A stretch of DNA of 5,079 bases from a bacterium HR12. Its GTDB lineage: Bacteria; Actinomycetota; UBA4738; HRBIN12. The DNA lies in contig BEHO01000116.1 of NCBI GenBank assembly GCA_002898915.1, positions 1 through 5,079 on the forward strand. Direction: 5' to 3'. Both the position numbers and the translations under genes were made by a program. This document shows positions 1 through 4,902 of this stretch, piece by piece. The notes beneath the pieces were generated by a model, which was not told the DNA's origin, made no database searches, and saw only the letters and a list, made by a program, of their open reading frames with translations. Each line of letters starts with the position of its first letter. Positions within the stretch are counted from its first letter, which is position 1.

Positions 1-396
1 GGCAAGCGCCTCCTCCACCAGGACGACGGACTTCCCGCCCGCCGCCCGCACGGCCTCCTCGATCGCTCGCCGCTCGATCTCCGTCGCCTCCGAGGGCACG
101 CAGGCCAGCACGCGCGGTCGGGGGAACCGCGACACGCCCACCCGCCGCAGGACCTCCTCGAGCATGCGCTGAGTGACCTCGAACTCGGTCATCACGCCAT
201 GCCGGAGGGGGCGCACCGCGATCACGCTCCCCGAGCGGCCGCCGATCGCGCGCCACGCCTCGTTGCCGAGGGCCTCCACGCGACCGGTCGCGGTGTCGAT
301 CGCGACCACCGTGGGCTCGTCGAAGACCACGCCCCGACCCTGGCGGTACACGAGGGTGTTGGCGGTCCCCAGATCGATCGCCAGGTCCCGGCCCAT
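1..396 (-). CDS. mreB: MreB/Mbl-like bacterial actin, N-terminal 132 residues (partial, runs off left edge)
   Basis: This gene encodes an ATP-binding actin homologue of the MreB family, which forms membrane-associated filaments that guide cell-wall synthesis. The visible part is the N-terminal 132 residues. The phosphate-1 loop DLGTANT is at residues 8-14, followed by EPTVVAID (27-34), a VIAVRPLRHGVMTEFEVTQRML block (58-79) matching the family's 'AIRPxxxGVIADFxVTxxML', and RVLACVPSEATEIERRAIEEA (95-115) matching 'VPxGxTxVExRAI'. The start is fixed: the codon directly before the ATG is an in-frame TGA, the stop of moaE. The protein therefore begins MGRDLAIDLGT and lacks the 8-12 extra N-terminal residues, often amphipathic, seen in typical MreB. 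Several normally conserved spots differ, such as EEALA for EEPMA and GGRSGS for LGRTPG, so it may be a divergent MreB-like paralogue. It is probably co-transcribed and translationally coupled with moaE. Confidence 0.85.
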   Translation of the reverse strand, partial: MGRDLAIDLGTANTLVYRQGRGVVFDEPTVVAIDTATGRVEALGNEAWRAIGGRSGSVIAVRPLRHGVMTEFEVTQRMLEEVLRRVGVSRFPRPRVLACVPSEATEIERRAIEEAVRAAGGKSVVLVEEALA

Positions 397-822
397 TCAG
401 GCCCCCATGATCCAGCGGGCCTCGCCCTCGGCGAGGTGCTCCTTCTTCCAGATGGGCACGTCCCGCTTCAGACGCTCGATCCCGTGACGGCAGGCCTCGA
501 ACGCCTCGGCCCGATGACCGGCGGAGCAGGCGACGACGACGGAGACCTCACCGACCCGGAGCTCGCCGGAGCGGTGCCAGAGCGCGACCCGACGGAGCGG
601 CCAGCGGGCGAACAGCTCCTCCCCGAGCTCCGCGAGGCGGGCGAGCGCGAGCTCCCGCCACGCCTCGTACGTGATCCCCGTCACCGAGCCGGCGTCCGAG
701 TGGTCCCGGACGGTGCCGAGGAACACGCAGGTCGCGCCCGCGGCGGGATCGGCCACGGCCGCGATCGCCTCCGCCGCGTCCAACGGGTCCGTGGTCACAC
801 GGACGGACAGGCCCTCGCGCAC
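397..822 (-). CDS. moaE: Molybdopterin synthase catalytic (large) subunit MoaE
   Basis: MoaE is the large subunit of molybdopterin synthase. With the thiocarboxylated MoaD subunit it converts cyclic pyranopterin monophosphate to molybdopterin in the cytoplasm. From the GTG at 822 the protein is 141 residues, close to the family norm of about 150. Visible motifs are CVFLGTVRDH (32-41, containing Arg39), the HRSGELRVGEVSVVVACSAGHR block (83-104, with His103-Arg104), and LKRDVPIWKKE (118-128). The last carries Lys119 and Lys126, which coincide in number with the catalytic lysines known in E. coli MoaE. The start at 822 is preferred because a TACGAT -10 box ends 7 bases upstream, which fits a leaderless mRNA. 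A GTG at 798 is an alternative. No moaD or other moa gene is visible here. The mreB-like gene begins on the base after the stop codon, so the two form an operon. Confidence 0.92.
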   Translation of the reverse strand: MREGLSVRVTTDPLDAAEAIAAVADPAAGATCVFLGTVRDHSDAGSVTGITYEAWRELALARLAELGEELFARWPLRRVALWHRSGELRVGEVSVVVACSAGHRAEAFEACRHGIERLKRDVPIWKKEHLAEGEARWIMGA

Positions 823-828
823 GGGACC

Positions 829-834
829 ATCGTA
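829..834 (-). promoter_or_regulatory. -10 box (TACGAT) of leaderless moaE-mreB promoter
   Basis: On the minus strand TACGAT matches the TANNNT consensus. Its last T is 7 bases before the G of the moaE GTG at 822, so the expected transcription start is the first base of the start codon. No convincing -35 hexamer is seen 16-18 bases upstream, which is common for leaderless actinobacterial promoters. No good Shine-Dalgarno precedes the GTG, which also fits leaderless translation. Confidence 0.55.
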
Positions 835-864
835 GCCGTCGGCGGACGGAGTGCCTCTCGGGGG

Positions 865-870
865 TAGGCT
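865..870 (+). promoter_or_regulatory. -10 box (TAGGCT) of leaderless promoter for the DUF2342 gene
   Basis: TAGGCT fits TANNNT and ends exactly 7 bases before the GTG start at 877, so transcription would begin at the start codon. It lies back to back with the moaE -10 box, about 30 bp apart, so the two divergent promoters share one short control region. No clear -35 element is visible. Confidence 0.5.
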
Positions 871-876
871 TGAAGC

Positions 877-2085
877 GTGGAGCCACGCGAGCCGGCGGAC
901 CGACCGGAGCGGGAGGGGTCGAGCGCACCGGGGGTCCCCTTCGGGGACTTCTGGAACGACGTCCCCCTGATCCGCGAGATCCAGCGGGTCCTGCTCTCCT
1001 CCAGCGGCCCGGTGAACTGGGAGCTGGCGCGCCAGATCGGCATCGCGGCGGCGTCGTGGGGACGGGAGGACCCGCGTCCGACCGACGAGGACCGGCGCGC
1101 CTTCGAGGAGGCCGTCCGCGTCGCCGAGCTCCACGTCGCCACCTTCACCGGCCTCGAGCCCCCGCACGACGTGCCGGTGGTCAAGGCCGTCCGGCGGGCC
1201 GAGTGGATCACCGAGAACCTGGAGGGCCTGCGCCGCGTGTTGGAGCCGGCCGCGGCCAGGATCGCCGAGGCCATGGCGCGGGCCCAGCGGGCGCAGCTCC
1301 CCGAGGAGGCGCCGGAGGGTGCGATGCAGCTCCTCGAGCAACTCTCGCCCCTGCTGCTCGGCGCGCAGGTCGGCACCGTCCTCGGGGCCCTCGCCCAGCA
1401 GGTGCTCGGGCAGTACGACGTGGCGGTTCCGCGCCCCGGCGGGGCCGGCACGCTCCTGTTCGTCGTCCCGAAGATCGCGGCCTTCGAGCGGGACTGGTCC
1501 CTGGATCGCACCGAGTTCCGGACCTGGGTCGCGATCCACGAGGTGACCCATCGGTTCGAGTTCGCCCGTCCCTGGGCCCTCCTCCGCTTCCGCGAGCTCC
1601 TCGAGGACTTCCTCGCGACCCTCGAGATCGACGCGGAGGGGCTCGCACGCCGGTTGGAGTCGCTCGATCCCTCGGACCCCCACCAGATGCGGGAGATCCT
1701 GACCGGGGAGGAGGGGCTGTTCGGGACGGTCCTCGACGCCGAGCAGCGGCTCAAGCTGGGTCGGATCCAGGCGTTCATGGCAGCGGCCGAGGGCTACGGC
1801 GACCACGTCACGCACGCGGTCGGACGGCGCCTGCTGGCCACCTACCCGAGGATCGAGGAGGCCATGCGGCGCTACCGGGAGACCGAGCCCGGCGACCCCG
1901 TGTTCGAGCGCCTGCTCGGCATCGAGATGAAGCGCGAGCAGTACCGTGCCGGCCGCGCCTTCTGCGACGCCGTGGCCGAGCTCGCCGGTGAGGCGACCCT
2001 GGCCCGCATGTGGGACTCGCCGGAGGCGCTGCCCTCCCTCCCGGAGCTCGAGGAGCCGCGCCTGTGGCTCGCCCGAACCGCCTGA
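877..2085 (+). CDS. DUF2342/zincin_2 family zinc-metallopeptidase-like protein, F420-associated type
   Basis: This 402-residue protein matches the actinobacterial DUF2342 (zincin_2) family, whose members resemble zinc metallopeptidases and have no well-defined substrate. Diagnostic features are the LGQYD motif (177-181, within LGALAQQVLGQYDVAVPR), the zinc-binding HEVTH (221-225) in TWVAIHEVTHRFEF, and a downstream AEGYGDHV segment (304-311). The last corresponds to the family's 'EGxxEyV' motif, whose Glu is the likely third zinc ligand. Length and layout resemble the subgroup named 'coenzyme F420 biosynthesis associated', found in F420-making actinobacteria; that assignment is from memory of the family. 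There is no signal peptide or membrane segment, so a cytoplasmic location is likely. The start is GTG at 877: an in-frame TGA at 871-873 excludes anything upstream, and the next in-frame GTG is around codon 46. It is probably transcribed separately from the gene at 2146, which has its own -10 box. Confidence 0.8.
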   Translation: MEPREPADRPEREGSSAPGVPFGDFWNDVPLIREIQRVLLSSSGPVNWELARQIGIAAASWGREDPRPTDEDRRAFEEAVRVAELHVATFTGLEPPHDVPVVKAVRRAEWITENLEGLRRVLEPAAARIAEAMARAQRAQLPEEAPEGAMQLLEQLSPLLLGAQVGTVLGALAQQVLGQYDVAVPRPGGAGTLLFVVPKIAAFERDWSLDRTEFRTWVAIHEVTHRFEFARPWALLRFRELLEDFLATLEIDAEGLARRLESLDPSDPHQMREILTGEEGLFGTVLDAEQRLKLGRIQAFMAAAEGYGDHVTHAVGRRLLATYPRIEEAMRRYRETEPGDPVFERLLGIEMKREQYRAGRAFCDAVAELAGEATLARMWDSPEALPSLPELEEPRLWLARTA

Positions 2086-2109
2086 GCGGGCCGGGTCCCT
2101 GGGGCCCGC
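2086..2109 (+). terminator. Weak GC hairpin after the DUF2342 gene, possible terminator
   Basis: Immediately after the TGA, GCGGGCC (2086-2092) can pair perfectly with GGCCCGC (2103-2109) across a 10-base loop. No T-run follows, so this is not a classical intrinsic terminator. It may slow or end transcription, or may be chance in GC-rich DNA. Confidence 0.25.
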
Positions 2110-2130
2110 CGCGGCGCGCCCTTCCCCCGC

Positions 2131-2136
2131 TATAGT
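2131..2136 (+). promoter_or_regulatory. -10 box (TATAGT) of the PPOX-like gene
   Basis: TATAGT stands out in a very GC-rich intergenic gap and ends 10 bases before the ATG at 2146. This predicts a transcript with a leader of only about 0-3 bases. No Shine-Dalgarno precedes the ATG (the sequence is TCCGGGCCG), consistent with leaderless translation. No -35 hexamer is recognisable. Confidence 0.55.
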
Positions 2137-2145
2137 TCCGGGCCG

Positions 2146-2928
2146 ATGGCCATCGGAGAGCTGGTCTTCGCGAGTGCGGTCGACCGCAGGGTCTTCGACG
2201 CGGAGGGCGAGCGGGCGCCGTCCGGCATCTACCTCGCCGCCGCGCCGGGGCGGGCCTTCCCCTTCGTCCTCCACCGGGCGTGGAAGGTCCCGACGGGCGT
2301 CGTGGCCGAGGAGGTTCGGATCATCGACCCTACCGGCCGCACCGTCTACCGGTGGGGACCGGCGCCGCGACGGATGCGGGGCTCGATGGACCTCACGGTC
2401 GAGACGGACGTCGTGGAGGACGCGCGGTTCGAGATCACCGGCACGCACCTCGTCTCGTTCATCCTCGACGACGAGATCATCGGCGAGATCGAGGTGCCGG
2501 TGTACGTGCAGGAGCCCCAGGGCAAGCTGCCGAAGCGGATCGAGGACGGCCTGAAGCGCTCCGACGTGATCTTCGTGGGGGTGGAGGAGGACGGCCGTCG
2601 CCGCACGATCCCCGCGTGGTTCGCCTTCCGCAACGGGAAGATCCTCGTGCTGTCCAAGCGGGAGCCCGGCCCCGAGGAGCAGACGGTCCCCGGCCTGCCT
2701 GGGGCGAGCGAGCTCGTCGTCATCACCCGGCGCAAGGCCGAGGGCGGGCACACTGCCCTCGCCGAGTTCCCCGCCGTCGTCCGCCTCCTCGAGGGGGCGG
2801 AGTGGGAGGAAGCCGCGAAGGTCCTCGCGGACCGGCGCCGCAGCCGCGCGGGGCCGCCGGAGGAGTCCATCGCGCGCTGGCGCGGGACCTGCGAGATCGC
2901 GGAGCTCACCCCGGTCGTCCCGGCGTAG
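2146..2928 (+). CDS. Two-domain protein: beta-rich N-terminal domain plus probable FMN split-barrel (PPOX-like) domain
   Basis: A 260-residue cytoplasmic protein that I cannot assign to a named family with certainty. Residues about 1-123 alternate short hydrophobic strands with turns ([61 protein letters not shown]), suggesting an Ig-like beta sandwich. After a charged linker ([14 protein letters not shown], 127-140), residues about 141-257 resemble the pyridoxamine-phosphate-oxidase-like flavin-binding split barrel: [33 protein letters not shown] is the 'G.P...vPvwF..dgg.iyv.t' entry strand pair, then ELVVITRRK and a closing [10 protein letters not shown] strand. Such domains bind FMN, F420 or haem. 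The neighbouring DUF2342 protein belongs to an F420-linked group, so a flavin or F420 role is possible but is inference. The ATG at 2146 is supported by the TATAGT box. The gene ends 9 bases from the convergent aroF stop. Confidence 0.55.
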   Translation: MAIGELVFASAVDRRVFDAEGERAPSGIYLAAAPGRAFPFVLHRAWKVPTGVVAEEVRIIDPTGRTVYRWGPAPRRMRGSMDLTVETDVVEDARFEITGTHLVSFILDDEIIGEIEVPVYVQEPQGKLPKRIEDGLKRSDVIFVGVEEDGRRRTIPAWFAFRNGKILVLSKREPGPEEQTVPGLPGASELVVITRRKAEGGHTALAEFPAVVRLLEGAEWEEAAKVLADRRRSRAGPPEESIARWRGTCEIAELTPVVPA

Positions 2929-2937
2929 CCGCGCCCC

Positions 2938-3954
2938 TCACCCGATCGGCCGGCCGAGCACCTCCGCCAGCGCGCGGAGCTCCCGCGCGAGCGCTTCCAG
3001 GTCCGCGGGTCTCAGCGCCTGCGGCCCGTCGCACAGGGCCTCCTCGGGGTTGGGGTGCACGTCGATCATCACCCCGTCGGCCCCGGCCGCGAGGGCGGCC
3101 CGGGCCATCGGCGGGACGAGGTCCCGGTGCCCGGTGGCGTGGGAGGGGTCGACGATCACCGGGAGGTGGCTCTCCCGCTGCGCGACGGCCATGCCCGCGA
3201 GGTCCAGCGTGTTCCGGGTCGCGGTCTCGTAGGTGCGGATCCCCCGTTCACACAGGACGATCTCCGAGTTGCCGCGCTGGGCGATGTACTCGGCCGCCAT
3301 GAGCCACTCCTCGATCGTCGCCGCGAAGCCCCGCTTGAGCAGCACGGGCTTGGCCGCCGCCCCGACCGCCTTGAGGAGCTCGAAGTTCTGCATGTTCCGG
3401 GTCCCGATCTGGAGCGCGTCGGCCCACTCGGCGACGAGGTCGACGTCGCGCGGGTCCACGACCTCGGTCACGACCGGGAGGCCGGTCTCGGCCCGACACT
3501 CCGCGAGGATCTCCAGGCCGCGCTTGCCGAGCCCCTGGAAGGAGTAGGGGGACGTCCGGGGCTTGAACGCGCCCCCCCGCAGGATCGTCGCGCCCGCCTC
3601 CTTGGCCGCCCGACAGGCCTCGTGCGCCTGTTCCTCGCTCTCCACGGCGCAGGGCCCGGCGATGATCGTGAAGCGATCGCGCCCGACCTGCGCCGGACCG
3701 ATCCGCACCGTGGTCGGCTCGGGGTGGAGCGAGCGGGCGACCATCTTGTAGGGCTTGCCGACCTGGATCAGCCGGTCGACGCCGGGCAGGCTGTCGAGGT
3801 CGAGCGCTCGGAAGAGCGCGGAGTCCCCGACCAGCCCGATGATCGTGTGCACCGTCCCGCGGGAGACGAAGGCCTCGCCGCCGGCCTCGCGCACCCGCTC
3901 GCAGACGCGCTCGATATCCGCCTCCGTGGCGTCCGTCCTCATCACCACGACCAT
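2938..3954 (-). CDS. aroF: 3-deoxy-7-phosphoheptulonate (DAHP) synthase, AroF/type I-beta with N-terminal regulatory domain
   Basis: This enzyme condenses phosphoenolpyruvate with erythrose 4-phosphate, the first step of the shikimate pathway to Phe, Tyr and Trp. At 338 residues it has the same length as the Thermotoga maritima enzyme. Residues 1-70 form a ferredoxin-like domain ([19 protein letters not shown]...), which in that enzyme mediates feedback inhibition by Tyr. The TIM barrel follows, with AGPCAVES (99-106, metal ligand Cys102), [13 protein letters not shown] (131-143), GTRNMQN (184-190), LLKRG (205-209), CERGIRTYE (235-243), VDPSHATG (268-275, ligand His272) and [16 protein letters not shown] (295-310, ligand Asp309). 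Position 298, Glu in Thermotoga, is Asp here. The start at 3954 is supported by GGAGGA at 3966-3961 with a 6-base spacer. The gene follows its own Phe/Tyr-codon attenuator, so transcriptional control by aromatic amino acid supply is predicted in addition to allosteric control. Confidence 0.95.
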   Translation of the reverse strand: MVVVMRTDATEADIERVCERVREAGGEAFVSRGTVHTIIGLVGDSALFRALDLDSLPGVDRLIQVGKPYKMVARSLHPEPTTVRIGPAQVGRDRFTIIAGPCAVESEEQAHEACRAAKEAGATILRGGAFKPRTSPYSFQGLGKRGLEILAECRAETGLPVVTEVVDPRDVDLVAEWADALQIGTRNMQNFELLKAVGAAAKPVLLKRGFAATIEEWLMAAEYIAQRGNSEIVLCERGIRTYETATRNTLDLAGMAVAQRESHLPVIVDPSHATGHRDLVPPMARAALAAGADGVMIDVHPNPEEALCDGPQALRPADLEALARELRALAEVLGRPIG

Positions 3955-3994
3955 CGCTCGTCCTCCACGCTCGGCGGGTCGGTCCCGGGGACGG

Positions 3995-4020
3995 AAAACC
4001 CCGGGTCCTCGACCCGGGGT
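3995..4020 (-). terminator. Intrinsic terminator in the aroF leader (attenuator terminator)
   Basis: Read on the minus strand, ACCCCGGGTC (4020-4011) pairs perfectly with GACCCGGGGT (4007-3998) around a 3-base GAG loop, and TTTT (3998-3995) follows directly. This is a classical Rho-independent terminator. It lies between the leader-peptide stop and the aroF ribosome binding site, so it would stop transcripts before aroF. Its position inside the transcription unit, together with a competing pairing, marks it as an attenuator and not as an end-of-operon terminator. Confidence 0.85.
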
Positions 4021-4059
4021 CCCCTTCGCTGCGACGGCTCAGGCGACTACGCCGGGTCG
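4010..4059 (-). promoter_or_regulatory. Antiterminator pairing in the aroF leader RNA
   Basis: On the minus strand CGACCCGG (4059-4052), inside the last codons of the leader peptide, is the exact complement of CCGGGTCG (4017-4010), the 5' arm and first loop base of the terminator. The two structures are mutually exclusive. A ribosome stalled on the first Phe pair leaves 4059-4052 free, so the terminator is broken. A ribosome reaching the stop codon at 4049-4047 covers 4059-4052, so the terminator forms. The pairing is read directly from the sequence; the mechanism is inferred from known trp/phe attenuators. Confidence 0.7.
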
Positions 4060-4103
4060 TCCCCGCCGTAGAAGAAGTACCGGCCGCCGAAGAACCGTCG
4101 CAT
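4047..4103 (-). CDS. Phe/Tyr-rich attenuator leader peptide of aroF (18 aa)
   Basis: A short open frame, ATG to TAG, encodes MRRFFGGRYFFYGGDDPA. Six of 18 residues are aromatic: Phe4, Phe5, Tyr9, Phe10, Phe11 and Tyr12, with a YFFY run. These are the end products of the pathway that the downstream DAHP synthase starts, as in classical pheA and trp leader peptides. The ATG lies 9 bases downstream of the -10 hexamer CAGGAT, so the mRNA would be leaderless or nearly so; AGGA at 4116-4113 would be a weak Shine-Dalgarno only if transcription starts further upstream. The stop codon lies 26 bases before the terminator stem, and the 3' end of the frame contains the antiterminator arm. There is no Trp codon, so Phe and Tyr are the expected signals. 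The peptide itself probably has no function; its translation is the sensor. Confidence 0.8.
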   Translation of the reverse strand: MRRFFGGRYFFYGGDDPA

Positions 4104-4111
4104 CGACCCAC

Positions 4112-4140
4112 ATCCTGCCAGGAGGCGCGCCGCCTGGCAA
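4112..4140 (-). promoter_or_regulatory. Promoter of the aroF attenuator-aroF unit
   Basis: On the minus strand TTGCCA (4140-4135) matches the TTGACA -35 consensus at 5 of 6 positions. CAGGAT (4117-4112) keeps the A2 and T6 of TANNNT, and the spacer is exactly 17 bp. The predicted transcription start is about 4105, immediately before the leader-peptide ATG. It is the only promoter in the window with a good -35 element. The spacer and both hexamer edges lie within a 24-bp palindrome. Confidence 0.6.
4116..4139. promoter_or_regulatory. 24-bp palindrome between upp and aroF, candidate operator
   Basis: The half-site TGCCAGGAGGCG (4116-4127) is the reverse complement of CGCCGCCTGGCA (4128-4139) apart from one mismatched pair (A4123 against G4132), giving 11 of 12 base pairs. 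The palindrome overlaps the -35, the spacer and the first bases of the -10 of the aroF promoter, and ends 6 bp before the -10 of the divergent upp gene. A dimeric repressor bound here could block both. It could also form an RNA hairpin, but it lies upstream of both predicted transcript starts, so a DNA-binding role is more likely. Confidence 0.5.
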
Positions 4141-4145
4141 CCGTC

Positions 4146-4151
4146 TACGAT
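4146..4151 (+). promoter_or_regulatory. -10 box (TACGAT) of upp
   Basis: TACGAT ends 9 bases before the ATG at 4160 and matches TANNNT and the moaE -10 box exactly. The resulting mRNA would have a leader of 0-2 bases. No Shine-Dalgarno is present in the intervening GCCGTCCG. The -35 region falls inside the palindrome at 4116-4139. Confidence 0.5.
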
Positions 4152-4159
4152 GCCGTCCG

Positions 4160-4780
4160 ATGTCCGTGACGGTCGTGGATCACCCGCTCGCCGAGCACCT
4201 CCTGACCTCGCTCCGGGACCGCGCCACGCCCCCGCCGGTCTTCCGCACGCTCGCGAAACGCCTCGCCCTCGCCCTCGCCCTCGAGGCGATCCGCGACCTC
4301 CCCACCACCCAGGTCGCCGTGGAGACGCCCCTCGAGCGCACGACGGGGCGCGTGCTGGGCGATCTCGTCGCGGTCCCGATCCTCCGCGCCGGCCTCGGGA
4401 TGCTCGAGGCCGTGACCGAGCTGTTCCCGGAGGTGGCCGTGGGCTACATCGGACTCGAGCGGGACGAGGCCTCGCTCCAGCCCCAGTCCTACTACCGCAA
4501 GCTCCCCCCGGTGGACGGCCGGCACGTGCTGATCCTCGACCCCATGCTCGCGACCGGTGGCTCGGGCTCGGCGGCCTGCGACGCGGTGAAGGAGGCCGGC
4601 TCGCCGGCGACGATCCGCTTCGTGTGCGTCGTGGCGGCCCCGGAGGGGGTGGGCCGCCTCCAGCGCGACCACCCGGACGTGCCGATCTTCACGGCCTCCC
4701 TGGACCGCGAGCTCAACGACCGGGGCTACATCCTGCCGGGGCTCGGGGATTTCGGGGACCGGCTCTTCGGGACCGAGTGA
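4160..4780 (+). CDS. upp: Uracil phosphoribosyltransferase
   Basis: The enzyme salvages uracil by converting uracil and PRPP to UMP and diphosphate in the cytoplasm. The protein is 206 residues, typical of the family (about 208). Motifs are VPILRAGLGM (72-81), the GYIGLERDE...SYYRKLP region (95-116), the PRPP-binding loop ILDPMLATGGS (125-135) and the uracil-binding C-terminus GYILPGLGDFGDRLFGTE (189-206), all near the family consensus. The frame is open far upstream because of high GC, so the start was chosen by homology (MSVTVVDHPLAEHLLT) and by the TACGAT box 9 bases before the ATG. It is divergent from the aroF leader and is followed 122 bases later by a BMP-family lipoprotein gene, probably for nucleoside uptake. 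Together they suggest a nucleobase/nucleoside salvage group. Confidence 0.96.
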   Translation: MSVTVVDHPLAEHLLTSLRDRATPPPVFRTLAKRLALALALEAIRDLPTTQVAVETPLERTTGRVLGDLVAVPILRAGLGMLEAVTELFPEVAVGYIGLERDEASLQPQSYYRKLPPVDGRHVLILDPMLATGGSGSAACDAVKEAGSPATIRFVCVVAAPEGVGRLQRDHPDVPIFTASLDRELNDRGYILPGLGDFGDRLFGTE

Positions 4781-4830
4781 GCGGCCGGACGGGGTTCCGC
4801 GATCCCGAACTTCGGTCGACCCAGCTTACG

Positions 4831-4836
4831 TATGAT
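4831..4836 (+). promoter_or_regulatory. -10 box (TATGAT) for the lipoprotein gene
   Basis: TATGAT is one mismatch from TATAAT and stands in the only AT-rich patch of the upp-lipoprotein gap. A transcript would begin near 4843, at the first base of the palindrome, leaving a leader of about 60 bases. No clear -35 is seen at 16-18 bp. Unlike the other genes here, this one has a long leader and a Shine-Dalgarno. Confidence 0.45.
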
Positions 4837-4842
4837 GCGTCG

Positions 4843-4880
4843 GGAGCGCCCCCGGGGCGCTCCGGCGCGCGGGAGCGCCC
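4843..4880 (+). promoter_or_regulatory. Mutually exclusive hairpins in the lipoprotein gene leader
   Basis: GGAGCGCC occurs at 4843-4850 and again at 4872-4879, and its complement GGCGCTCC lies between them at 4856-4863. The middle copy can pair with the first (4843-4852 with 4854-4863, 10 potential pairs around one base, fewer in RNA because of loop limits) or with the third (4855-4863 with 4872-4880, 9 pairs, 8-base loop). The second hairpin ends 10 bases before the Shine-Dalgarno region. No T-run follows either, so they are poor intrinsic terminators, though either could mark the end of the upp transcript. A regulatory role is inferred. Confidence 0.4.
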
Positions 4881-4902
4881 GGACGAGTAAGGGGGGAAGG
4901 GG

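Noticed and set aside
796..798. Alternative moaE start (GTG at 798)
   Set aside because: Plausible by homology, since it removes only 8 residues, but the TACGAT box exactly 7 bases before the GTG at 822 favours the longer form.
823..2751. Long open frame on the minus strand continuous with moaE, antisense to the DUF2342 and PPOX-like genes
   Set aside because: It is a GC-rich shadow frame. The translation is low complexity in R/G/P/D/L with no motif, both plus-strand genes have clear family motifs, and moaE has a natural start and -10 box at 822-834.
2929..2937. Missing terminator between the convergent PPOX-like gene and aroF
   Set aside because: Only 9 bases separate the stops and no hairpin with a T-run is visible. 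Overlapping 3' ends are common in compact genomes, so I did not list it as a finding.
3055..4071. 338-codon plus-strand frame opposite aroF
   Set aside because: It has no recognisable motif and a biased composition, and it lies opposite the unmistakable DAHP synthase and its leader.
4039..4113. Other-frame short ORF from ATG at 4113 across the aroF leader
   Set aside because: Its peptide (MWVDATVLRRPVLLLRRG...) has no aromatic cluster, and the ATG overlaps the -10 box. The ATG at 4103 gives the Phe/Tyr-rich frame with better placement.
3755..4159. In-frame upstream extension of upp
   Set aside because: The extension is Arg/Pro/Ser-rich, overlaps aroF and its attenuator, and has no family similarity. 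The conserved protein begins at 4160.
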